The translations under genes and the position numbers were made by a program. Below the pieces are notes generated by a model. That model was not told the DNA's origin. It saw only the letters and a list, made by a program, of their open reading frames with translations, and made no database searches. From positions 1-51,030 of the forward strand of contig JBMFWD010000022.1 in NCBI GenBank assembly GCA_049965615.1: a stretch of DNA of 51,030 nt. The letters run 5' to 3'. The DNA comes from Acidobacterium sp049965615 (lineage in GTDB: Bacteria; Acidobacteriota; Terriglobia; Terriglobales; Acidobacteriaceae). Position 1 is the first letter of the stretch; each line of letters opens with the position of its first letter. This document shows, one piece after another, positions 9,890-19,090 of this stretch.

Positions 9890-10288
9890 CTAGGGTTTGC
9901 GGTACTGGTCGTCAGTGACGTGTTCGAGCCAGTCGACGACTTTGCCGTCGAGCTTTTCCTGGATGGCGATGTGGGTCATGGCGGTGGTGGGCGTGGCTCC
10001 GTGCCAGTGTTTTTCGTTGGGGGCGAACCAGACGACGTCGCCGGGCTGGATTTGCTCGATGGGGCCGCCTTCGCGCTGGACCCAGCCGCAGCCTGCTGTG
10101 ACGATGAGGGTCTGGCCGAGGGGATGGGTGTGCCATGCGGTTCGCGCGCCAGGCTCGAATGTGACGCTGACGCCCTGCACGAATGCCGGGTCGGGGGCAG
10201 CGAAGAGGGGATCGATGCGGACGGAGCCTGTGAACCAGTCTGCGGGGCCTTTGACGGAGGGTTGGGAGCCTGTTTTTTTGATTTCCAT
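9890..10288 (-). CDS. small cupin, hydroxynitrile lyase-like ((R)-mandelonitrile lyase type)
   Basis: 132-residue single-domain cupin. The metal ligands are H53, H55 and Q59 in WHTHPLGQT and H94 in EKHWHGA; H96, H106 and Q110 are also present. From memory, these residues, the length and the N-terminus GPADWFTG match the Mn-dependent (R)-selective hydroxynitrile lyase described from Granulicella tundricola. That enzyme cleaves or forms cyanohydrins in vitro; its natural role is unknown, and carboxymuconolactone-type or other cupin functions remain possible. Residues 40 and 42 are both valine. The start is 7 bp after the obg stop, so translation of the two is likely linked. Confidence 0.85.
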   Translation of the reverse strand: MEIKKTGSQPSVKGPADWFTGSVRIDPLFAAPDPAFVQGVSVTFEPGARTAWHTHPLGQTLIVTAGCGWVQREGGPIEQIQPGDVVWFAPNEKHWHGATPTTAMTHIAIQEKLDGKVVDWLEHVTDDQYRKP

Positions 10289-10295
10289 GATGGTG

Positions 10296-11336
10296 TCAGG
10301 ACTCTTTGAGTTCGATCTGGGTTTGCTTGCGGAGTTCGCGGACTTGTTCGCCGATGGCGTACTTGAGTTTGTCTACGCCCAGGCCGGTGACGGCGGAGAT
10401 TTCATAGAAGGGGAGCTTGCGGCGTTTGGCCATGACGGCGAGTTTTTTGAGCTTGTCGGGGTTGGCGGCGTCCATTTTGGAGGCGACGACGATGACGGGC
10501 TTGTCCTCAAGGTGCGCGCCGAAGCTGGCCAGTTCGTTGGAGATGGTTTTGAAGTCGGCGACGGGGTCGGGGCGTCCGCCTGCGTCGGAGACGTCGACCA
10601 GGTGGACGAGGAGGTGGGTGCGCTCGACGTGGCGGAGGAAGCGGTCGCCGAGTCCTGCGCCCTGGTGCGCGCCTTCGATGAGGCCGGGAATGTCTGCGAC
10701 GACGAAGGCTTCTTCATAAGGAGCTTCGCCGATGGTGACTACGCCGAGGTTGGGCTCGAGTGTGGTGAAGGGGTAGTCTGCGATTTTGGGCTTGGCGGCG
10801 GAGATGCGCGAGATGAGGGTGGATTTTCCGACGTTGGGGTAGCCCACGATGCCGACGTCTGCGAGGACCTTGAGCTCGAGGCGAAGGGACAATTCTTCGC
10901 CGGGGTAGCCCATTTCATGCTCGCGCGGGGCCTGGTGGGTGGGCGTGGCGAAGTGCTGGTTGCCGCGACCGCCGCGACCGCCGCGGGCGATGATGACGCG
11001 CTCGTCGGGATGCTGAAAGTCGTGGATGAGGTCGCCGGTTTCCTCGTTATAGACGAGGGTGCCTACGGGGACCTTGAGGATGATGTCTTGCCCATCGCGG
11101 CCGGTACAGTTGGAGCCCATGCCGTGCTCGCCGCGCTCGGCGCGGTGGAGCGGGTTGAAGCGGAAGTACATGAGGGTGTTGTGGCGCTGGGTGGATTCCA
11201 TGATGATGTCGCCGCCGCGACCGCCGTCTCCACCGGAGGGGCCGCCACGGGGAACGAATTTTTCGCGGCGGAAGGCCATGCAGCCGTTACCACCGTCACC
11301 AGCTTTGACCCGGATTTTAGCTTCGTCGATAAACAT
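10296..11336 (-). CDS. obg: Obg-family GTPase (ribosome assembly)
   Basis: 346 residues. The Gly-rich OBG fold occupies residues 1-158 (VKAGDGGNGCMAFRREKFVP and the GGRGGRGN loop), followed by the TRAFAC GTPase domain with G1 GYPNVGKST, G3 DIPGLIEGA, G4 variant SKMD and G5 SAV. Members bind the 50S ribosomal subunit and link GTP status to ribosome maturation and stress responses. There is no C-terminal extension of the E. coli type. It is the first gene of the obg - cupin - recQ group, reading away from the receptor gene at 11479. Confidence 0.97.
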   Translation of the reverse strand: MFIDEAKIRVKAGDGGNGCMAFRREKFVPRGGPSGGDGGRGGDIIMESTQRHNTLMYFRFNPLHRAERGEHGMGSNCTGRDGQDIILKVPVGTLVYNEETGDLIHDFQHPDERVIIARGGRGGRGNQHFATPTHQAPREHEMGYPGEELSLRLELKVLADVGIVGYPNVGKSTLISRISAAKPKIADYPFTTLEPNLGVVTIGEAPYEEAFVVADIPGLIEGAHQGAGLGDRFLRHVERTHLLVHLVDVSDAGGRPDPVADFKTISNELASFGAHLEDKPVIVVASKMDAANPDKLKKLAVMAKRRKLPFYEISAVTGLGVDKLKYAIGEQVRELRKQTQIELKES

Positions 11337-11478
11337 TTGCTTCTTTGAGTGTAGCGAATTGGCTAAGCTCGAAGCGTATTTCCCTGATTTTGTGCCTGGA
11401 AACGGCGGTTTTTAAGAAGAGCGTGCCCGTGATGAAGCGCGCCCGAGACCGCGAACCGTGTTGTAACGGAGAGATGGA

Positions 11479-14400
11479 ATGAGGCGGGGGGCTGGGCTTT
11501 GCGCATGGACGCTGTGCGCGCTGCTGTGGGCAGCGGGCGGCGGGGTTGCGCGTGCGCAGTGGCAAAACGGGGGATCGCTGACCGGGCAGATTGTGGACGG
11601 GGATGGCGCTCCGGTAGAGCATGCGCGGCTGGAGATTGAGGAGATGGGCACCGGCACGACGTATGAGGTGCACACGGATGGGCAGGGGCGGTTCCTGCTT
11701 CCGCAGGTGGCGCCTGGCAGCTACCAGATTGATGTGGAGGCGGCTGGGTTTGCACCGTGGCAGGAAGGCGGCGTGGAGGTGAGCGCGGGGCGGCAGGTGG
11801 ATTTGGCTCCGCAACTGGATCGGGCGGTTGCTGCCGGGGCGAATGCGCCTGCTGGGCGGACGGGCCGGGCGCGGATGGTACGCGAGCAGCAGAGGCTGGC
11901 ACGGATGAAGCGCGCGGGCGGTGTGGTGCCGGTGGTGCGTCCGGAGCCCAGCGGGGCGCAGATTGCAGAGGTGCAGCGGCCGCAGGCGGGGAATCGAGAC
12001 TGGATGGTGTTTGAGCCCGGGGCTGGTTCAAAGGTGGTTGCGCCGCAGCGTCTGGGTGGTGGAGGTGGGGTGCAGCAGGAGCGGCTGGCGGCGGAGACGG
12101 GTGCGGTTCCGGCGAAGGTGCATGCGCGGGTGACGGTGCGGACGGCGCAGGGTACGGTTACGGCGGAGATTGCGGAGGTTCCGATTGAGGTGAAGCCGCA
12201 TGGGAACTGGGCGGTGTTTGAGCCTGGGGGTGGTTCGGGGGCGCGGAGCCTGAGTAGCAGGCCGCCCGTTAAAAAATCGGCGACGGGCGATATGGCCGCC
12301 GCGGCGCCTGACAAGGATGTTGCGGTTGCGAGGCCGGCTGCGAGTTCTTCGACGCTGGAGGGCGATTTGCCGGCGGTGGGTTCGGTTTACGCTCCGGCGG
12401 GGGATGTGGGGAGCGCGGCGCCGAGGGAAACGGCGAAGGAGCGACGGGCGGCGGCGGAGCAGGCGAAACTGAAGGATCTGGCTGCGGATTTTGTTCCTCC
12501 GAGACCGAATGTAACCAATACCGCTACAGATGGTGCAATGCGGGATGCGAGCGGCGGGGCCGAGGCAGACGATGCGACGCAGGCGTTGAGCCAGTTTGAG
12601 CCGGCGGGTGACGGGAGCGGTAGCAGGGACTCGGGTGCGGCGGAGAGCTTGAGTGGCGCGGCGACGGTGGATGAATTGGTGGCGCCGGAGCGGCGGAGGG
12701 GAGACGAGAAGCTGCATGGGCAGGTGTTTGCCGAGGATCGGGACAAGGCCTGGGGCAGCCGGAACGCGTTCACGACGCTGACGACGCAGCAGGCGGACGG
12801 GAGTTTTGTGACTTCGCCTTACAACCCGCCGGATCGGCGGATGCAGTATGGGCTGGAGCTGGGCGGCGGAATCGCGCAGGGGCGCGGGCGTTGGTATGTG
12901 GCGGTGGATGAGCTGACGCGGAATTTTCCGGGTATGGCGGTACCGAGCCAGCCGGCGAAGTTTTTTGCTCCGTTGACGGCGAGCCAGTTGCAGACGCTGG
13001 CGGGGCGTCTGGGTGCGAGCGGGACGGCGGTTTCGCTGGGGCAGGCGCAGCAGGATTACACGCAGACGCTGGGGACGCTGACGGCGCTGCTGGGGCCGGT
13101 GGCGCGGACGGAGCGGCAGACGATTGCGTTTCCGCGCTTTGACTGGAAGCTGGATGAGCGGAATCGTATCAGCGTGGGTTACGATCTTGTTCGGCTGGAT
13201 GCGAAGAACGGGATGCACTCGACGCCGACGGCGACCTGGGGGATTGGGAGTTTTGGGACGAGGACGCTGCGGCTGGATGCGATTTCCGCGAGCCTGCATA
13301 CATTTGTAACCGCAAATGTGCTGAATGACCTGCGCTACACGCATGCGCATGATGTTGAGAGCGAACTGGCGGAGTCGCCGACGGCGTTCGAGATGCAGTT
13401 TGCGAAGAACTATTTTGGCGTGCCGCCGGAGGTGGGCGTGGCGAGCGGCAGCGGCGGGTTTCGGTTCGGGACGCCGTCGACGCTGAACCGGCCCGCGTAT
13501 CCGGATGAGCTGCGGCAGGAGGCGGCGGACACGCTGACTTGGGTGCATGGGCGCAACCAGGTGGACGTGGGCTATGCGCTGGATTATGTGCGCGATCATA
13601 CGAGCGGGCTGACGTATGCGACAGGCGACTATACGTATTCGAGGAAAGAGGACTTTGTCGCGGATCTGCTTTCGCCGGATCACTGTGATGCTTCGACGAC
13701 GGGAGCCGGCAACTTGCCTTGCTGGTCGACGTTCCGGCAGACGACGGGGCCGACGGACTTTACCTTTGACACGGCGGATTATGCGGGGTTTGCGACGGAC
13801 ACTTTGAAGCTGCTGCCGAGCCTGACGCTGGCCGTGGGGGCGAGATACGACTACGAAAAGCTGCCGAAGCCGAATGCGACGCTGTTGAATCCGGATATTC
13901 CGCAGACGGCGATGTTGCCTTCGGAGGGGAACGTGAGCCCGCGCGTGGGGGTGGCGTGGGAGCTGCCGTGGAGCCGTGAGCGAACGGGCATGACGACCGT
14001 ACTTCGGGTGGGGTTTGGGATTTTTTATGGAAGGATTCCAAACACGAGCGTGCTGGCCGCGCTGACGCAGACAGGCTCAGTGAATGCGCAGAGAATTTAT
14101 CTGTTCAAGCCGCTGGATGTGGGAGCGCCGACGTTTCCATATATTTTCAGCGCGCATCCGAACCTGCAGGTGAAGCCGGACGCGACCTACTTTGCGACGG
14201 GATTTCAGCATCCGAGGGCGGAGCAGGCGCAGGTTTCAGTAGAGCAGTCGCTGGGGCGGCATCTGCAACTGACGCTGGATTACTGGGGCAGTTTTGGAAG
14301 CCAGCTGCCGCGGATTGTGGACCAGAACATCGACCTGACCAATGTGGGTCAGATCACTTATACCGTGGACGATCCCGAAAAGCTAGGACCCTTGCCACAG

Positions 14401-15279
14401 ACCTACACTTCGAAATTTTATTATCAGCGGCTGAATCCGAATTACCAGCAGATGGCGGCGATGGAGAGCAATGCGAACGCGCGCTACCAGGCGGTGGGTT
14501 TTTCGCTGGTGGGGAGGCTTCCGCATGCGATGGCGGTGACGCTGGGCTACCGGTATGCGCATGCGGTGGATGACAATCCTTATGCGCAGGCGTACCGGGG
14601 ACGCTGGGATGTGCTGGACCCCGGGAACCTGGCGCTGGAGCATGGGACTTCAAGCCTGGATATTCGTGACCGCCTGCGGGGCGGGGTGCTGCTGCATGAG
14701 CCATGGCGTGCGAATGGGTGGCTGGGTGAGGTAGTGGACGGCTACACGATGGCGATGACGGGCAGCGTGCGCACGGGGCGTCCATATACGATGCGGGTTT
14801 CAAGCTCGGTGCCGAGCATGAGCTGCTCGTACGAGGAGTGGCTGCAGGCGGGTAGCAACTGCGTGCAGATTCCGCTTGCGGGTGTGATTACAGGCGTTGG
14901 GGTGCCGATCAGCGCGCTGGGGAGCGGGCTGAACGGGTCTGGTGGTGGGAAGTGGCTGCCGATGATCGGGCGGAATACGTTCCGGTATCCGGGGACTTAT
15001 AACGCCAGCATGCGGATGGGCAAGAGATTTTCGCTGGGCGGGCGGGCGTCGCTGCTTTTCCAGGCGGACATCAGCAATGTGCTGAATCATCGCAACGTAA
15101 CCAACATCGAGACGATGGGTTATACGCTGGCGGGCGTGAGAACGAGCACGGAGACGGGCAAGCTGACGTTTCTGGACGGGGCGAAGGGACATGCGGCGTT
15201 TGGGGCGGTGACGAATACGAACAACTCGCGGATGTACACGGATCGGCAGATTGAACTGATTATGAAGCTGATTTTTTAG
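11479..15279 (+). CDS. plugless Oar-like outer-membrane receptor with long disordered linker
   Basis: 1266 residues. A signal peptide ends near ARA-Q (residue 26/27); a carboxypeptidase-like regulatory beta-sandwich follows (about 33-112, SLTGQIVDGDGAPVEHARLE). From 116 to about 410 the sequence is Ala/Gly/Pro/Glu-rich with no visible plug domain and holds two copies of a W-x-VFEPGxGS motif (174-184, 243-253). The remainder, from KLHGQVFAEDRDKAWG on, is a large beta-barrel ending in aromatic-rich strands with C-terminal Phe. The barrel is clearly paralogous to the next gene (PPEV...GGFxFGTPSxLNRPAxPDE in both). ATG 11479 has GGAGAG just upstream. Function is probably surface transport or binding; how a barrel without a plug works is unclear. 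Confidence 0.85.
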   Translation: MRRGAGLCAWTLCALLWAAGGGVARAQWQNGGSLTGQIVDGDGAPVEHARLEIEEMGTGTTYEVHTDGQGRFLLPQVAPGSYQIDVEAAGFAPWQEGGVEVSAGRQVDLAPQLDRAVAAGANAPAGRTGRARMVREQQRLARMKRAGGVVPVVRPEPSGAQIAEVQRPQAGNRDWMVFEPGAGSKVVAPQRLGGGGGVQQERLAAETGAVPAKVHARVTVRTAQGTVTAEIAEVPIEVKPHGNWAVFEPGGGSGARSLSSRPPVKKSATGDMAAAAPDKDVAVARPAASSSTLEGDLPAVGSVYAPAGDVGSAAPRETAKERRAAAEQAKLKDLAADFVPPRPNVTNTATDGAMRDASGGAEADDATQALSQFEPAGDGSGSRDSGAAESLSGAATVDELVAPERRRGDEKLHGQVFAEDRDKAWGSRNAFTTLTTQQADGSFVTSPYNPPDRRMQYGLELGGGIAQGRGRWYVAVDELTRNFPGMAVPSQPAKFFAPLTASQLQTLAGRLGASGTAVSLGQAQQDYTQTLGTLTALLGPVARTERQTIAFPRFDWKLDERNRISVGYDLVRLDAKNGMHSTPTATWGIGSFGTRTLRLDAISASLHTFVTANVLNDLRYTHAHDVESELAESPTAFEMQFAKNYFGVPPEVGVASGSGGFRFGTPSTLNRPAYPDELRQEAADTLTWVHGRNQVDVGYALDYVRDHTSGLTYATGDYTYSRKEDFVADLLSPDHCDASTTGAGNLPCWSTFRQTTGPTDFTFDTADYAGFATDTLKLLPSLTLAVGARYDYEKLPKPNATLLNPDIPQTAMLPSEGNVSPRVGVAWELPWSRERTGMTTVLRVGFGIFYGRIPNTSVLAALTQTGSVNAQRIYLFKPLDVGAPTFPYIFSAHPNLQVKPDATYFATGFQHPRAEQAQVSVEQSLGRHLQLTLDYWGSFGSQLPRIVDQNIDLTNVGQITYTVDDPEKLGPLPQTYTSKFYYQRLNPNYQQMAAMESNANARYQAVGFSLVGRLPHAMAVTLGYRYAHAVDDNPYAQAYRGRWDVLDPGNLALEHGTSSLDIRDRLRGGVLLHEPWRANGWLGEVVDGYTMAMTGSVRTGRPYTMRVSSSVPSMSCSYEEWLQAGSNCVQIPLAGVITGVGVPISALGSGLNGSGGGKWLPMIGRNTFRYPGTYNASMRMGKRFSLGGRASLLFQADISNVLNHRNVTNIETMGYTLAGVRTSTETGKLTFLDGAKGHAAFGAVTNTNNSRMYTDRQIELIMKLIF

Positions 15280-15541
15280 GCGGGCTTACGCCGGGAGCCA
15301 GGACCAGTTGGGTTAACAGGCTGGTGTTGTCGGTTTCATGCGAGTGTGACCCAGTTCCCTGCTATTTTTTATTCTATTGTAACAGCGTCCCGGTATCTTC
15401 AAACCTGCCCAGCGCGGGCCATTTGATTGAGTACGGGCCAGGTCTACCCTGAAATACTCATATACTTTTTAGTTGAAAAGGGATTACGTGGACACCGCCA
15501 CAGTGGCGCGTGCGCGAATACCGATTTTGAGGAGACGGTGC

Positions 15542-18500
15542 ATGCGAGTTCGAGTCTGGAGTTTGACGATTGCGGTTTGGGTGGTTTGCGCGCTCCTGGG
15601 GGTAACCCGAGGGCTGGCGCAGACGGCGGTGGATGGCGCGATTGGCGGCACGGTGACGGACAGTTCCGGAGCGGTGATACCGCAGGCGCTGGTCGATGTT
15701 CACAACGATGAGACGAACGCGGACCAGACGGCAAAGACCGATAACTCAGGGTATTTCCGAGTGGTGCATCTGCTTCCAGGCCGGTATACGGTTACGGTTA
15801 CTGCGAAGGGATTCAGCACATACCGGTCCGAGGATTTGACGGTGAATGTGGGGATGTTGACGACGGTGCAGGCGCGCCTGAAGGTGGGAACGGCAGCGCA
15901 GACGGTGACCGTCACCGGCGCGGCTCCTCTGGTGGACACGAGTACCCCGACGTTCTCACAGGTGATCGGGAGTTACCAGCTTTCGAATCTGCCGGTGAAT
16001 AACTATCGCTGGTCGTCGTATGCGCTTCTGACGCCGGGTGTGGTGAATGATGCGAACGGCTATGGCTTGCTGAGTTTTCGCGGGCAGAGCACGCTGCTGA
16101 ACAATGTGGAGTTTGACGGCGCGGATGACAATCAGGCGTTTTATGCAGAAGAGCGCGGGCGGACGCGAGCAGGCTACTCGACGGCGAAGGCGGCGGTGAA
16201 GGAATTCCAGGTGAATACGTCGAACTACTCGGTGGAGTATGGATTTTCGGCGGGGGGCGTGGTGAACGCGGTATCGAAGAGCGGAACGAATCACTTTCAC
16301 GGTGAGGTGTACTACTACGACCGCGATAGCGCGTGGAATGCCTATAACGACTTCACAACGCTGACGGTTCAGAGTCCGACAACAGGCGGCTTTGTGACGG
16401 AACCGTTCAAGCCGACGGATTTACGGCGTCAATATGGATTTGGCGTGGGCGGTCCGATCGTGAAGGACAAGCTGTTCTTCTTTCTTGCTGTGGACCGTTT
16501 CTATCATGATTTTCCTGGAGTATCGACGCCGGGCAACACATTTTTTTACACGCAGCCGGACGCTACTGTGGCGAATGGCTGCTCCGCGACGGCGCAGAAG
16601 GGTTACAGCACGATTGACGCGGATGTTTGCAGCCTTGCGAACAACCTGACCAACGCGGGATTGCCCACGACTTACGCGCAGGCCTATACGGATTACACGC
16701 AGGGCATTGCAGGTTTGAACACGATGCTGGGCGAGGCGCCGCGGTTCGGCTCGCAGATGATTTATTTTCCGAAGCTGGACTGGCAGATCAATGCGAGGAA
16801 CCATGCATCGTTTGAATACAACCGCCTGAACTGGCACTCCCCCGCGGGTATCCAGACGGGCGCGGGCGCGCTGCATTATGGCAAGGCGAGTTATGGCAAT
16901 GACTATGTGCGCGATAACTGGGGTATAGCTCGACTGGACTCGTTCATTACAAATAATGTAAGCAACGAGGCGCTGTACCAGTACGGACGGGACTTTGAAT
17001 TTGAGTTCAACCAGACGCCTACGCCTTATGAAGAGGCGACACTGATCAAGACATCCGACGGATATAGGAATCCTTTTGGAAATGTACCGCCCGAGGTGAA
17101 CATCAGCAGCGGCAACGGTGGATTTGAATTTGGAACGCCGAGCTTTTTGAACCGTCCGGCGTTTCCCGACGAGCGGACATGGCAGTTCAACGACACGGTG
17201 GAATGGACGCACGGCAATCACGATCTGAAGTTTGGCTACCAGATGATTCACACGAATGACCTGAGCGAGAATCTGCGCAGCCAGTATGGGGCGTTCTCTT
17301 ACTCGCAGCTGTACGACTACTTCACGGATTACTACCTGAGCCAAGCCGGGGGCTCGCAGGCGGGGGAGGCGAAGAATTATTCAAGCTACGCGCAGGGCTT
17401 CGGCACGCTGGGTTTTGACATTGACACGACGGACTACGCGACGTTTGTGCAGGACGAGTGGAAGGTGAATCCACGACTAAGCCTGACGATGGGGATTCGG
17501 TGGGAGTATGAGCAGACGCCGAATCCGCAGCTGCCGAACACAGACAACGCCAATCCGGCCTACAACATTCCGCAGACGGGCGTGCTGCCGAAGGACAAGA
17601 CGAACGTGGGCCCGCGCGTGGGGTTTGCGTGGGAGCCATTTGGAGACGGCAACACGGTGCTGCGCGGTGGATATGGGCTGTTTTTTGCGCGGGTGATCAA
17701 CGCGACGATCTATAACGCGATCGCTCAGACAGGCGTACTGACGACGGACCCGAACGGAACGCCGCTGGCGCAGTTGCAGTTCAGCTATAACCCTTCCACG
17801 GCCGGCGCGCCGGCGTTTCCGCAGGTGGTGACGACGGCGGGCACAGCCGGTTCGCCACCGAACGTGGTGTACTTTGACCCGAACTTCAAGCTGCCGGAGA
17901 TTGACGAAGCGGATTTGACGCTGGAGCAGAAATTTGGAGCGCACAACGTAATGGGCATTACGTGGCTGGGCGCGTGGGGTCACAGGCTGCCGGATTTTGT
18001 GGACCAGAACCTGCCGACGCCGGTCACGGTGACTTATGTGGTGAATGATCCGAGCGGCAAGGGGCCGCTGCCGAACGGGACGAAGCTGCCGGTGGACTTT
18101 TACGAGAAGGCAGCAACGACCAAGGTTGCGCTTTCAAACGGAGTGATTGCGACCAGCAGCGGACGGCCGAATCCTTATTACGGCGCGGAGACGGACATCT
18201 TCAGCGGGGTGAACTCGAATTATGAGGGGTTGGTGGTGACATACAGCCATCCGTTCTCCGACCATTTTGAGATCAATGCGAACTATACGTGGTCCCACGC
18301 CCTGGATTACGGGGAAAACAATATAACGGGCACGAGCACGAATGCGCTGTTTGATCCTTCGAGAATCCGGCTGGACTATGGGAACTCCAACCAGAATGTG
18401 CCAAACCGGCTGGTAGTGAACGGCGTGTTTACGAGTCCCTGGAGTGAGCATGGCCTGCTGGGCTACCTGACGAATGGCTACCAGATTGCGCCGGACGTGC

Positions 18501-18958
18501 AGGTGCAGAACGGGCTGCCATATTCGGCCGGGACGAGCGGAAATCCGTATGTAACCGTGAATGGCATAAAAGCGAACTACATCGGCGGCGGGGCGACGGG
18601 TTCCGGCGGCGCTGCGCGCACGCCGGGATTGCAGCGAAACTATGCGCGTATGCCCAATACGGCAGTGGTGGACTTGCGTATCTCGAAGCAGATTGCGATC
18701 AAGGGCAAGTCTTATCTGGAATTTATGGGTGAGGCCTTTAACCTGTTCAACCACCAGAATGTGACTGCGCTGAATACGACGGCTTATAACTTTGGATCGC
18801 CGAGTTCGGCGACGTGCGGGGTAAACCAGTTGTGCTTTAACGCGATCAACAGCGGCGGGAACTATGTTCCTCAATACGGGAAGGTGACCAACTCGAACAG
18901 CTCGGGATTTGCTTACACGCCGCGGCAGTTGCAACTGGCGGTGAAGCTGGTCTTTTAG
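15542..18958 (+). CDS. TonB-dependent receptor, Oar-like
   Basis: 1138 residues. The signal peptide ends near GLAQ-TAVDG (residue 27). Then come a carboxypeptidase-like regulatory domain (about 31-113, IGGTVTDSSGAVIPQALVDV), a plug domain (about 130-250, with LSFRGQSTLLNNVEFDGAD and VVNAVSKSGTNHFHGE) and a long beta-barrel ending in LAVKLVF. Such receptors import large ligands such as oligosaccharides using TonB-ExbBD energy. ATG 15542 is chosen because GAGGAG lies at 15529-15534; an earlier in-frame start would add a poor leader. It follows its plugless paralogue by 262 bp and is closed by an intrinsic terminator. Confidence 0.93.
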   Translation: MRVRVWSLTIAVWVVCALLGVTRGLAQTAVDGAIGGTVTDSSGAVIPQALVDVHNDETNADQTAKTDNSGYFRVVHLLPGRYTVTVTAKGFSTYRSEDLTVNVGMLTTVQARLKVGTAAQTVTVTGAAPLVDTSTPTFSQVIGSYQLSNLPVNNYRWSSYALLTPGVVNDANGYGLLSFRGQSTLLNNVEFDGADDNQAFYAEERGRTRAGYSTAKAAVKEFQVNTSNYSVEYGFSAGGVVNAVSKSGTNHFHGEVYYYDRDSAWNAYNDFTTLTVQSPTTGGFVTEPFKPTDLRRQYGFGVGGPIVKDKLFFFLAVDRFYHDFPGVSTPGNTFFYTQPDATVANGCSATAQKGYSTIDADVCSLANNLTNAGLPTTYAQAYTDYTQGIAGLNTMLGEAPRFGSQMIYFPKLDWQINARNHASFEYNRLNWHSPAGIQTGAGALHYGKASYGNDYVRDNWGIARLDSFITNNVSNEALYQYGRDFEFEFNQTPTPYEEATLIKTSDGYRNPFGNVPPEVNISSGNGGFEFGTPSFLNRPAFPDERTWQFNDTVEWTHGNHDLKFGYQMIHTNDLSENLRSQYGAFSYSQLYDYFTDYYLSQAGGSQAGEAKNYSSYAQGFGTLGFDIDTTDYATFVQDEWKVNPRLSLTMGIRWEYEQTPNPQLPNTDNANPAYNIPQTGVLPKDKTNVGPRVGFAWEPFGDGNTVLRGGYGLFFARVINATIYNAIAQTGVLTTDPNGTPLAQLQFSYNPSTAGAPAFPQVVTTAGTAGSPPNVVYFDPNFKLPEIDEADLTLEQKFGAHNVMGITWLGAWGHRLPDFVDQNLPTPVTVTYVVNDPSGKGPLPNGTKLPVDFYEKAATTKVALSNGVIATSSGRPNPYYGAETDIFSGVNSNYEGLVVTYSHPFSDHFEINANYTWSHALDYGENNITGTSTNALFDPSRIRLDYGNSNQNVPNRLVVNGVFTSPWSEHGLLGYLTNGYQIAPDVQVQNGLPYSAGTSGNPYVTVNGIKANYIGGGATGSGGAARTPGLQRNYARMPNTAVVDLRISKQIAIKGKSYLEFMGEAFNLFNHQNVTALNTTAYNFGSPSSATCGVNQLCFNAINSGGNYVPQYGKVTNSNSSGFAYTPRQLQLAVKLVF

Positions 18959-18985
18959 GCAATCCCTGGTTGCAGAGTAGCATCT

Positions 18986-19025
18986 GGCTTGGCCGTTCTT
19001 GCAGGGAACGGCCGAGCCGGTTTTT
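18986..19025 (+). terminator. intrinsic terminator after the second receptor
   Basis: A 13-bp stem (GGCTTGGCCGTTC, 18986-18998, against GAACGGCCGAGCC, 19006-19018, with one G-T wobble) and 7-nt loop are followed by GGTTTTT. It separates the receptor pair from tgt. Confidence 0.85.
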
Positions 19026-19090
19026 GGGTGGTGATTGCCTGCCAAGCGAAAATGCCCAATAGGGACGATGGGCAAATTACAATCGGCTGA

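Noticed and set aside
9897..11348. Long plus-strand frame opposite obg and the cupin gene
   Set aside because: Composition is Asp/Gly/Val-rich antisense sequence; both minus-strand genes are recognised families.
12028..13683. 551-codon Arg-rich minus-strand frame
   Set aside because: Antisense to the plugless receptor; no ribosome site and composition typical of shadows.
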